From the NCBI GenBank assembly GCA_011043375.1, contig DQYP01000300.1:1-18253 (forward strand): 18,253 nt of DNA. The letters run 5' to 3'. Position numbers and translations under genes: made by a program. The notes below the pieces were generated by a model. It ran no database searches. It was not told where the DNA came from and saw only the letters and a program-made list of their open reading frames with translations. Origin of the DNA: Thermotogaceae bacterium. Its GTDB lineage: Bacteria > Thermotogota > Thermotogae > B21-G9 > HyVt-16. Shown here piece after piece: positions 1 through 7,049 of the stretch (positions within the stretch are counted from its first letter, which is position 1; every line of letters begins with the position of its first letter).

Positions 1-3000
1 GTACGAAAATTAGATTACTCTTACGATAAAGAAAATAAAATACTGAAAATGAAATGGGAAGTCTTTGGAGATATAAAAGCCGATAGATTCGTGATATTCA
101 AAGATGGTAAAAAAGTCACGAGTGTCACCGAAAAGAAATACTCGGAACGATTCGGCCCTTTCGAATCTCATCTGTATGAAATCAGACCTCTATTCTTGAA
201 TGATGTTTATGGGGTGGCTTATAAGATTGAAATAGGACCTTTCAGTGAGCCGGCTCATTTGAAGGGAAGGGTTGTTGTACCTTTCAATTTAGGAGCCGAA
301 CGAATAAAGGTTGAATTTGATGGTACCGAGATTAAGTTGAATCAAGATTACAAGTTCGATATCAAAAACGTTATTCCCGGCCATTACATTTTTCAAGTTT
401 TGATAGACACTCAAAAAGTATTCACACAGGCTTCCACAGTAGTATCCGGAGAAAACGAGCTTTTGATCGAAATTCCATCATTACCAATGATAGGAAAAGC
501 AACAGCAACTGTTGATATCAACACAAGGAAGATGAAGCTATCTTGGGATAAAGCAGAAAACGAATATTATAAACCTTTTTTTTACAAGGTCGAGGATTCA
601 AAAGGCAATGTATATAAGGTAAAGGAAAATTCGATAGAACTTCCATGGGAGGTTTCCGAAACTACTTATACCATAATTCCTGTCTTCTTTGAAGGGGTGG
701 AAGGTGAAACTTATGTGTTTCACAAACCCCCTGCACCTAACTTGAAAGTTAACCTCCCACAAAAATACAATAAGAAGATCTTAAAATTGGAATTACCTTC
801 ACAAGCAGATATCAAATATTTCATCAAAATCGACGAAGGTAAATGGATGAAATTGGAAAGCAATGAGCTGAAATTGAGTGATGGAGAACACAAATTGTTT
901 ATAAAAGCTGTGGATAGCTTGAACCAAACATGTGAAAGCAGTTATATGGTTTTCGTGGATTCTACGCCTCCACTTCCCCCTATGGACTTGAATGCAAGAT
1001 ATGAAGAAGGGAAACTCGAAGTTTCTTGGTTGCCCTCTATATCAGAAGATGTCAAAAAATATATTGTTCAACTGAGTGTTGATGCCTCAATAACCTATGA
1101 AGGAACAAATTTAGTTGTGTATGACTTGAAAAAACTGAAATCCATTCCTGATACATTGAAAATAAAAGTACTCGCTGAAGATTACTACGGTAATCGTTCT
1201 CAGAAATTCTTAGAGGTCAGTATTCCAAAAACTCCAGAGTTAATAGAAAAAGAAATAAAATTTTTGAACGATGGGAACGACGTGGCACTGAATTTACAGT
1301 TTTCCAAGTTCAACGGGAGAGTTCATTTATATCTTAATGGCAAAGAGATTTACATGACCGACACCAGCAAGGTCGAGATAAACTTGAAAGGACTAAATTT
1401 CAACAGAGAGTACATTTTAAGTGTACAAGTGGAAAACGATATTGGATACAGCTCTTACAGGCGATTGTTGAAATTCAAGACACCTCTACCAAAGCCCAAA
1501 ATAATTGAAATAAGGCAAACAGGAGTCAACGAGGTTTTTATAAAGATAAAAGCTGAAGGTGAATATGTCGAATATCATGTGAGTGCCTCAGATTTTTCGA
1601 TGATTCTTCAAAGTAGAGAAAAAGAAAAACTGATAACATTACCTCAGCCAGGTGAATATAAATTCTCTGTTAAAACCTTCAGCTACGATAATCAAAGTTT
1701 GGAATCCGATCCTACGAAATTTTATGTACTACCAGCCCAGAGTGAACTACCTAACGTAATAAACAAGAAAGTTGTCATCTCTAAAGAAGGGGGACCTTAC
1801 TTAGTATCAAAAAATATCCTGATCACCAAAGAAGGGGAGCTAATATTAGGTAAAGATGTTGAGTTAGTCTTCTCAGAGAACTCCACGATTCAGGTTCACG
1901 GTAAATTACTCCTCAACAACTTGAAAATCACATTGGCTGAGGATGCCACCTGGCAGGGAATAAAAGCATACGATGACAGCTATGTTGAAATCAGAGGACT
2001 TGAATTCTCGAAACTGTCTCCATTCATAGAAGCGAGTAATGCAAACATCCTGATATTCTCCTCCAAGTTCAACGATATGAAAAATGTTGTAAAGCTTTTC
2101 AACGGATCGTTAACCATTGAAAATTCAAAATTCGAATCTGTAACTAATCCTGTGAGTGCTTTTAAATCCACTGTGAAGATCTTTTCTTCTTCATTGTTGA
2201 GATACAATTTTGCTGTTGAGCTCAAATCAGGTAATTTGGAGATTGAGAATGTTACTCTAATCGATGGGATGTGTGGTCTGGATCTCACAGATTCAAATGG
2301 AACAGCAGATAATTTGCTCTTTTCAAAAAATATAACCGGCTTGAAACTCAAGAATTCACGCTTTACTTTAAGAAAATGCACATTCGATTCGAACGTGAAA
2401 GGGATCTCATCTATAAATTCCGTGTTAACAGCAATCGATAGTTATTTTAAAAACAACCTCAGGGCTTCCGAACTTAATGTGAGCTTGACAGAGGTTTCAA
2501 AATCACAGGAGATCATATTCAACAAAACCGGTGAAGTAATAAATCCACCTGTGAGGTTCCTTTATGACAAATTTGAAAATAATAAAATCGATCTTTACGT
2601 AGCCGACGGACCATACCCAATACTTTTGAAGGCCTGTATAGGGATGAAGAAGATCTTCGATTTCAAGACATCACCTTTCTATAAAGACGCATCTGGAACT
2701 TTGCATAGGCGAAGCAGGGTTCTTTTTGACATACCGGATAAAATCAGGCTGAAACTCCTTGATAAAAACCTAATTAGTCTTCCAATCTTTAAAAATGAGA
2801 TCAAGATCTTCGATAAAAACAACAAGGAATTGAACTTCGAAATTCAAAGAATCAGTGGATCTGTGAACAAGCTTCCAAGTAGGTTTAAAACGATCCTTTT
2901 GATTGATCTATCAGATAGTATCATTGATCAAAATGGAGAGAGTATAGAAGAATATGAAAGATTGATAAATGAAATCGAGAATCATTTTAGGAATGTGGAG

Positions 3001-3633
3001 ATATACGTTTTCAATTCAAATTGGGTTAGAAAGGTAGATAAAGACTGGAAAGTTAGAAAGATGGAGATCTGGGGTTATACCCCCCTGTATGACACTATAT
3101 TAACAATCCTTAACTCCCAAGTTGTGAGTAATGAACCTTACGGTATCGTGGTACTGACAGACGGTCTGGATTCAGATTGGCAAGATAAAGAAAATGGGAG
3201 TATAAACGGCGTTCAAGGACTCGTAAATATCGTATCAAAAAGGAACATACCACTCGTTATGGTTATATATGGTGAATCGAACATATTCAGGAATTCTCTT
3301 CCACATGTGAATAGAGACTTCGAAATACTAAACTCCGATAATCAGTTAAGCATACTCGATTGGAGAAGGAAAGATTTATTGAAAGAAATCGAAAAAAGTT
3401 TTGGAAATTCCTACAATTTGGAATACGAAATAACTTTGAACGATATACCAGCGAACAGCAAAATAAAATTACAGGTTCAAAAGAAATTACCGAAGTTGAC
3501 CAGAATAATCAGGATTCCCTATTATCCTATAGAAACGAATAGAAATTATAAACTGGACGAAGAAAATATTTCATTAGAAGTTATAAAAGATCTTCTGAAT
3601 AAGAGCACCACCGTGTTGAATTTGAATTTTTAA
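1..3633 (+). CDS. Large surface-type protein with FN3-like repeats, beta-helix and vWA domain (5' end outside window)
   Basis: The frame is open from base 1 with no stop. The ATG at 49 has no ribosome-binding site and cuts an FN3-like strand pattern, so the true start lies upstream and any signal peptide is unseen. The window holds 1210 codons. In order: several beta-sandwich modules to about nt 1740 (clearest FN3 at about 957-1230, opening with DSTPP and carrying a VSW strand); a parallel beta-helix region at about 1765-2560, with short repeated rungs rich in N/S/F; and a von Willebrand A domain at about 2880-3420. The metal site (MIDAS) is complete: DLSDS at 2905-2919, Thr at 3079, and Asp of LTDG at 3160. 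A short beta-rich tail follows. MIDAS vWA domains bind protein ligands through a divalent metal, so adhesion or envelope structure is inferred. The specific function is unknown. The gene ends alone, 249 bp before the next start. Confidence 0.85.
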   Translation, partial: VRKLDYSYDKENKILKMKWEVFGDIKADRFVIFKDGKKVTSVTEKKYSERFGPFESHLYEIRPLFLNDVYGVAYKIEIGPFSEPAHLKGRVVVPFNLGAERIKVEFDGTEIKLNQDYKFDIKNVIPGHYIFQVLIDTQKVFTQASTVVSGENELLIEIPSLPMIGKATATVDINTRKMKLSWDKAENEYYKPFFYKVEDSKGNVYKVKENSIELPWEVSETTYTIIPVFFEGVEGETYVFHKPPAPNLKVNLPQKYNKKILKLELPSQADIKYFIKIDEGKWMKLESNELKLSDGEHKLFIKAVDSLNQTCESSYMVFVDSTPPLPPMDLNARYEEGKLEVSWLPSISEDVKKYIVQLSVDASITYEGTNLVVYDLKKLKSIPDTLKIKVLAEDYYGNRSQKFLEVSIPKTPELIEKEIKFLNDGNDVALNLQFSKFNGRVHLYLNGKEIYMTDTSKVEINLKGLNFNREYILSVQVENDIGYSSYRRLLKFKTPLPKPKIIEIRQTGVNEVFIKIKAEGEYVEYHVSASDFSMILQSREKEKLITLPQPGEYKFSVKTFSYDNQSLESDPTKFYVLPAQSELPNVINKKVVISKEGGPYLVSKNILITKEGELILGKDVELVFSENSTIQVHGKLLLNNLKITLAEDATWQGIKAYDDSYVEIRGLEFSKLSPFIEASNANILIFSSKFNDMKNVVKLFNGSLTIENSKFESVTNPVSAFKSTVKIFSSSLLRYNFAVELKSGNLEIENVTLIDGMCGLDLTDSNGTADNLLFSKNITGLKLKNSRFTLRKCTFDSNVKGISSINSVLTAIDSYFKNNLRASELNVSLTEVSKSQEIIFNKTGEVINPPVRFLYDKFENNKIDLYVADGPYPILLKACIGMKKIFDFKTSPFYKDASGTLHRRSRVLFDIPDKIRLKLLDKNLISLPIFKNEIKIFDKNNKELNFEIQRISGSVNKLPSRFKTILLIDLSDSIIDQNGESIEEYERLINEIENHFRNVEIYVFNSNWVRKVDKDWKVRKMEIWGYTPLYDTILTILNSQVVSNEPYGIVVLTDGLDSDWQDKENGSINGVQGLVNIVSKRNIPLVMVIYGESNIFRNSLPHVNRDFEILNSDNQLSILDWRRKDLLKEIEKSFGNSYNLEYEITLNDIPANSKIKLQVQKKLPKLTRIIRIPYYPIETNRNYKLDEENISLEVIKDLLNKSTTVLNLNF

Positions 3634-3820
3634 TATCGAAAATTCACAATTCTTTTATTTGCGATTGTAAAAGTTTCAAAATATCTTAGAAATAATGCCT
3701 CTAAAGTGATTAGTGGTTTGATCCTGTTTTCTCTCAGCTTTTGAATCGCCAAGGTGTGGAAATAAGTTTGATGTTTTCTAAGTTTAATCGATATGTTTTA
3801 AAAGTTTACATTATCAGGTG

Positions 3821-3826
3821 TATAAT
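3821..3826 (+). promoter_or_regulatory. Probable -10 box of the oxidoreductase gene
   Basis: A perfect TATAAT lies 57 bp before the start codon. The -35 is weak: TTTAAA at 3797-3802 sits 18 bp upstream, while a better hexamer, TTTACA at 3805-3810, is only 10 bp away and too close. Transcription would begin near 3833. The poor -35 suggests the promoter may need an activator or be modest in strength. Confidence 0.5.
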
Positions 3827-3831
3827 TAATT

Positions 3832-3853
3832 TGTGATATATATAACAATCACA
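3832..3853. promoter_or_regulatory. Inverted repeat TGTGAT-N10-ATCACA, possible operator
   Basis: TGTGAT at 3832-3837 and ATCACA at 3848-3853 form a perfect 6-bp dyad around an A+T-rich centre. It begins six bases after the TATAAT box, so it would cover the transcription start and first bases of the leader, a typical repressor position. CRP sites have the half-sites TGTGA/TCACA 6 bp apart and Rex sites have them about 8 bp apart. Here the gap is 12 bp, so neither family can be assigned. Confidence 0.4.
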
Positions 3854-3882
3854 TATATATGAATTCCAGGAGGTGCTGAATT

Positions 3883-5226
3883 ATGAGAACAGATGTTTTA
3901 GTGATTGGTGGGGGCCCAGCTGGCACAATCGCAGCTACCACTGCTAAAAAGAACTACCCTGAAAAGAAAGTTGTCATCGTGAAGAAAGAAAAAACAACTT
4001 TGGTTCCATGTGGGATCCCTTATATCTTTGGTACACTCAAATCAATTGAGGATGATGTATTGGGAACAAAGCCAGCGGAAAACCTGGGAGTCGAATTTGT
4101 GAATGCCGAGGTTACCAGTGTGGAATTTGAAAGTAAGAAGGTTAACCTCAAATCCGGAGAATCTATCGAATATGAAAAACTCGTCTTAGCCACAGGCTCT
4201 TTACCGATTATTCCCAAAATAGAAGGAATCAATCAGGAAGGAGTCTTCACCGTAAAGAAAGATAAGGAATATATGGAAAAAGTTTTAGAATATGCTAAAA
4301 AAGCGAATAATGTTCTGATAATCGGTGGAGGATTCATAGGAGTTGAAGTATGTGATGAAATAAGAAAGATGGGGAAGAAAATAACGATCGTTGAGGCATT
4401 GGCTCATCTGTTACCAGCAGCTTATGATGAAGAATTTGGGAAAATGGTGGAAGAAAAATTATCACAAAATGGTGTTGAAGTGAAAACCGGCATCAAAGTA
4501 GAAAAGTTACTTGGAAATGGGAAAGTTACAGGAGTCCAACTCTCTGATGGTACGGTGATAGAAACGGATATGGTCGTTTTGGCAATAGGTTACAAACCTA
4601 ACGTAGACTTGGTAAAAGATACGGATATCCATCTCGGATACAGTGGAGCCATATGGATCGATGAGTATATGAGAACGAGTGTAAAAGATGTTTTTGCGGT
4701 CGGAGATTGTGCTGAACATAAAGATTTCTTCACGAGGAAACCGAGTAAACTCATGCTTGCATCAACTGCTGTCTTCGATGCGAGAATAGCGGGAGCTAAT
4801 CTCTACAGTCTGAAAGTTATTCGACAGAATCATGGAAACTTGGGAGTGTTTTCCACCTCCATAGAAGGACTGACTCTGGGAGCAGCAGGGATAAATTATC
4901 AAACTGCTGTTAGAGAAGGATTCAGCTGTGTGGTTGGCGAAGCCAAAACCGTCGATAGACATCCAGGGACCATACCCGATAAAAGTGAGTTATATGTGAA
5001 AATGATATTTTCAAAGGATTGTGGAATTCTGCTCGGAGCACAGATAGCTGGTGGAAAAAGTGTCGGTGAGATGATCAACATAGTTGGTCTTGCACTTCAA
5101 AAGGGTGTAACTGCCAACGACTTGGTTACTATGCAGATAGGAACCCATCCTCTTTTAACTTCAGCTCCCACAACTTATCCCTTGGTCCTCGCGGCAGAAT
5201 CCGCAATGATGAAGATGAGACAATAA
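3883..5226 (+). CDS. FAD-dependent pyridine nucleotide-disulfide oxidoreductase (NADH oxidase / CoA-disulfide reductase family)
   Basis: This 447-aa flavoprotein has two Rossmann folds. The FAD site GGGPAG lies at residues 9-14, and the NAD(P)H site begins with NVLIIGGGFIG at about 146. The second FAD motif ends in VFAVGDCAE near residue 270, and a C-terminal dimerisation domain follows. A single cysteine, Cys43 in LVPCGIPY, sits where NADH oxidases/peroxidases and CoA-disulfide or polysulfide reductases keep their redox-active Cys. The family reduces O2, peroxide, CoA-disulfide or polysulfide with NAD(P)H, and sequence alone does not choose the substrate. In an anaerobic thermophile, oxygen or sulfur handling is plausible (inference). 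The start is secure: AGGAGGTG at 3868-3875 precedes ATG by 7 bp. It forms its own transcription unit with a promoter, dyad and terminator. Confidence 0.93.
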   Translation: MRTDVLVIGGGPAGTIAATTAKKNYPEKKVVIVKKEKTTLVPCGIPYIFGTLKSIEDDVLGTKPAENLGVEFVNAEVTSVEFESKKVNLKSGESIEYEKLVLATGSLPIIPKIEGINQEGVFTVKKDKEYMEKVLEYAKKANNVLIIGGGFIGVEVCDEIRKMGKKITIVEALAHLLPAAYDEEFGKMVEEKLSQNGVEVKTGIKVEKLLGNGKVTGVQLSDGTVIETDMVVLAIGYKPNVDLVKDTDIHLGYSGAIWIDEYMRTSVKDVFAVGDCAEHKDFFTRKPSKLMLASTAVFDARIAGANLYSLKVIRQNHGNLGVFSTSIEGLTLGAAGINYQTAVREGFSCVVGEAKTVDRHPGTIPDKSELYVKMIFSKDCGILLGAQIAGGKSVGEMINIVGLALQKGVTANDLVTMQIGTHPLLTSAPTTYPLVLAAESAMMKMRQ

Positions 5227-5236
5227 CAATAAAGAT

Positions 5237-5274
5237 TCTCAGCCTCGTTATAAATTGACGAGGCTGAGAGTTTT
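5237..5274 (+). terminator. Rho-independent terminator after the oxidoreductase gene
   Basis: A perfect 12-bp stem is formed by 5237-5248 (TCTCAGCCTCGT) and 5258-5269 (ACGAGGCTGAGA), with a 9-nt loop. G then TTTT follows. The stem is G+C-rich in an A+T-rich setting. The T run is short, so efficiency may be moderate, but it sits 11 bp after the stop codon, where a terminator is expected. Confidence 0.8.
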
Positions 5275-5377
5275 GGATAGTGTTAATTAGTAGTGATGAT
5301 GATATTCAATGAAGCAAAAATAGTAGATAAATATTTTATTGAAGCCTTTGGAAAGTCTAAGAAGTAGTAGTAATTGA
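5275..5377. other. Non-coding spacer
   Basis: This A+T-rich stretch lies between the terminator and the MITE-like element. No ORF with a ribosome-binding site, hairpin or promoter could be supported here. Confidence 0.5.
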
Positions 5378-5522
5378 GGATAAAAGATCCCTCACGTTCG
5401 TTCGGGATGACATTTTTTGTTTTTGTCATTCCAATAATACTTTTCTTGTTTTTGTCGTTCTGATGATATTTTTCTTGTTTTTTTGTCATTCCGAGGAACG
5501 ATAGTGACGAGGAATCTTATCC
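5378..5522. mobile_element. MITE-like non-coding repeat with terminal inverted repeats
   Basis: The left arm 5378-5412 (begins GGATAA, ends GGGATGACA) and the right arm 5484-5522 (begins TGTCATTCC, ends TTATCC) are imperfect reverse complements over about 35-39 bp. The differences are a few substitutions and small indels. From memory, the right-arm motif TGTCATTCCGAGGAACG followed by GTGACGAGGAATCT matches a short interspersed repeat found between genes in many bacteria. No transposase is present and no clear target-site duplication was found. It sits directly after a terminator and before ridA, a typical neutral landing place. A 68-codon minus-strand ORF across it is a by-product of the repeat. 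Confidence 0.7.
5423..5492 (+). repeat. Short tandem direct repeats inside the MITE-like element
   Basis: The motif TTGTCATTCC recurs at 5423, 5452 (TTGTCGTTCT) and 5483, giving steps of 29 and 31 bp. The first two are followed by an ATAATAC/ATGATAT block and TTTTCTTG. The third copy is the start of the right terminal arm. The array looks like stepwise internal duplication of the element's end. Confidence 0.65.
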
Positions 5523-5530
5523 TAACAAGC

Positions 5531-5675
5531 AATAAGTTTTTTTATATCAATACTCTTGGCTAACAAAACCAAGATGTTGTAGGAGGGGTGTCACCTATTT
5601 AAAGAATAATAAGGTTTTTGATAGATTTCAATACTTTTAGCTAACAGAATCAACTTTTGAAGAAGGGGGATGTTC
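5531..5675 (+). repeat. Two diverged direct copies of the ridA leader, including the Shine-Dalgarno
   Basis: Copy A (5531-5593) and copy B (5608-5675) share, in the same order, AATAAG, a T run, CAATACT, GCTAACA, a CAA block, a purine-rich ribosome-binding site and TGT(T)CA, offset by about 77-82 bp. Copy B ends at the ridA start codon. Copy A carries AGGAGGGG followed by a GTG that reads only four codons before TAA (5588-5602). The simplest reading is a tandem duplication of the 5' region that has since diverged. A regulatory role is possible but not shown. Confidence 0.6.
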
Positions 5676-6056
5676 ATGAAGATTGAATACATCAGAACTG
5701 ATAAAGCACCAAAAGCTATTGGACCTTATTCTCAAGGTATAAAGGTTGGAGATTTTATCTTTGTATCTGGTCAGATACCTGTTGATCCCAACAGTGGAGA
5801 GCTCGTAAAAGGTGATATAAGAGAAAAAACAAAAAGGGTTCTTGAAAATTTAAAGGCCGTGCTTGAATCTGCAGGTAGCTCTTTGGAAAAGGTTGTTAAA
5901 GTCACGGTTTTCGTTAAAGACATCAATAACTTTACGGCAATCAACGAAATTTACTCAGAGTATTTTAAAGAACATAAGCCTGCAAGGTCCTTTGTAGAGG
6001 TTTCTAATTTACCCAAAATGGTGGATATAGAAATCGAGGTAATCGCAGCTACATAA
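5676..6056 (+). CDS. ridA: RidA/YjgF family 2-iminobutanoate/2-iminopropanoate deaminase
   Basis: This 126-aa protein has the usual RidA length. Members are cytosolic trimers that hydrolyse reactive enamine/imine intermediates released by PLP enzymes such as threonine dehydratase. Family signatures are clear: KAIGPYSQG near the N-terminus, FVSGQIPVDP, and ARSFVEV near the C-terminus. In the last, Arg104 corresponds to the substrate-binding Arg105 of the E. coli protein. The C-terminus ends in the typical VDIEIEVIA strand. The start is set at ATG 5676, because the purine run AAGGGGG at 5663-5669 lies 6 bp upstream. An ATG at 5670 overlaps that run. The gene is preceded by a duplicated leader and converges on the antiporter gene, with 18 bp between stop codons. 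Confidence 0.95.
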   Translation: MKIEYIRTDKAPKAIGPYSQGIKVGDFIFVSGQIPVDPNSGELVKGDIREKTKRVLENLKAVLESAGSSLEKVVKVTVFVKDINNFTAINEIYSEYFKEHKPARSFVEVSNLPKMVDIEIEVIAAT

Positions 6057-6074
6057 AATCAATATAGTGGGTTT

Positions 6075-7037
6075 TTATCCTGCCAAGATTCCCAAATATA
6101 TATAAGTGAAATACAACAGAAGAAGAATGATACCGCCAAGTCTACGTAATGTTTTTTTTCTCCCAGCAAGAATCGGTAAAATTGTTGCAGTGCCTATCAT
6201 AAAAATATTATCTTGAGTTAAATTTCTATCCGCTTTGATTGGGTTCAAACAAGCGGAGATTCCAAGTATCAAAAGAATATTGAAAACGTTCGATCCAATT
6301 ACATTTCCAACGGCTATGTCTGCTTTTTTCTTTAAAGTGGCTGTTATCCCTGCTACAAGCTCAGGAAGAGAGGTTCCAAGTGCAACAATTGTAACACCTA
6401 TCAATGTCTCACTCACACCAGCTGCTTTGGCGATGAGTACCGCGTTGTCGATTACGAGCTTACCACCATATATAATGCTGATTAACCCTCCAACGGTTGC
6501 CAAAATTGAAAGAGACAAATATGAGCCTATTTTTGATTGCTGTTCAATTTCTTCTGTTCTTTCCATATCTAATAAAACTTTTCTATCCTTTTTTGCCATG
6601 CTGCAAAGATAATCTAAGAATATGATAAAAAAACACAGAAGCACTATACCATCAAACCGGCTAAGAAAACTTCCACCATCCAAGAGTAACATGCCAGCAG
6701 CCAAGGAAGTTAGTATCAAGAACGGAATTTCATATCTAAAAGTTGAGGATGATATCTTTAAAGGTTTTATAATAGAAACTGTTCCAAGTATCAATGCTAT
6801 GTTTGCAATATTGGAACCAACAACGTTTCCTATGGCGATCCCTGACCCTTTCAAAGCTGCTTGAATACTTACCGCAAGTTCTGGAGCACTCGTACCGAAA
6901 GCGACAACAGTTAATCCTATGAATAATTCTGAAACCCCCAACCTCTTTGAAAGAGCTACAGCACCTTTTATTAAATAATCCGCACCTTTTATCAATAAAA
7001 CCATTCCTACAATCAATGCTACGAAGTTTATTAGCAA
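6075..7037 (-). CDS. Calcium/sodium antiporter, CaCA family (YrbG-like)
   Basis: This 320-aa hydrophobic membrane protein is made of two homologous halves of about five helices each, as in the Ca2+/cation antiporter superfamily. The two ion-binding alpha repeats are intact. The first has GTSAPE with Glu53, followed by GNVVGSNIAN. The second has GTSLPE with Glu226, followed by GNVIGSNVFN. These acidic residues and the GNxxGSN turns bind the exchanged cations, typically Ca2+ out against Na+ or H+ in. A charged cytoplasmic loop (KKDRKV to EEIEQQSK) joins the halves. Translation starts at TTG 7037, with AAGGAGGG about 7 bp before it. That ribosome-binding site overlaps the stop codon of the upstream radical SAM gene, so the two are co-transcribed and likely coupled. 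The cation selectivity is inferred from the family. Confidence 0.92.
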   Translation of the reverse strand: MLINFVALIVGMVLLIKGADYLIKGAVALSKRLGVSELFIGLTVVAFGTSAPELAVSIQAALKGSGIAIGNVVGSNIANIALILGTVSIIKPLKISSSTFRYEIPFLILTSLAAGMLLLDGGSFLSRFDGIVLLCFFIIFLDYLCSMAKKDRKVLLDMERTEEIEQQSKIGSYLSLSILATVGGLISIIYGGKLVIDNAVLIAKAAGVSETLIGVTIVALGTSLPELVAGITATLKKKADIAVGNVIGSNVFNILLILGISACLNPIKADRNLTQDNIFMIGTATILPILAGRKKTLRRLGGIILLLLYFTYIYLGILAG

Positions 7038-7049
7038 ACATCTCCCTCC

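Larger units (their letters stand above)
3634..3882. other. Intergenic region between the vWA-protein gene and the oxidoreductase gene
   Basis: This stretch of 249 bp is A+T-rich. No ORF with a ribosome-binding site is visible. No convincing hairpin-plus-T-run terminator follows the upstream gene; only a weak 5-bp ACAAT/ATTGT pairing occurs near 3649-3688. The right-hand 60 bp carry the promoter and inverted repeat listed separately. Confidence 0.6.

Noticed and set aside
49..51. ATG at 49 as the start of the first gene
   Set aside because: The frame is open back to base 1, the upstream codons continue an FN3-like strand pattern, and no ribosome-binding site precedes this ATG.
1980..2381. 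133-codon antisense ORF inside the first gene
   Set aside because: It is a shadow of the strongly supported plus-strand beta-helix coding sequence, with no family features.
3673..3710. GTTTCAAAATATCTTAG resembling the beginning of a Thermotoga-type CRISPR repeat
   Set aside because: Only one copy is present, the match is partial, and no spacers or second repeat follow.
3832..3853. Calling the dyad a CRP or Rex site
   Set aside because: The half-site spacing is 12 bp, unlike the roughly 6 bp (CRP) or 8 bp (Rex) of those families, so no regulator name is assigned.
5283..5489. 68-codon minus-strand ORF
   Set aside because: It runs through the MITE-like element, its peptide is made of the repeat units (QNDKNKKSIIGMTKTKN), and it has no ribosome-binding site of note.
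5423..5492. Possible CRISPR array from three copies of TTGTCATTCC at 29-31-bp spacing
   Set aside because: The copies are short and diverged, and the intervening sequence is itself repeated rather than unique. It belongs to the internal structure of the MITE-like element.
6057..6074. Bidirectional terminator between ridA and the antiporter gene
   Set aside because: The 18-bp gap and its flanks show a T run but no convincing stem.
6235..6864. Plus-strand ORFs of 125 and 80 codons across the antiporter gene
   Set aside because: They are antisense to conserved alpha-repeat coding sequence and have no ribosome-binding sites or recognisable domains.
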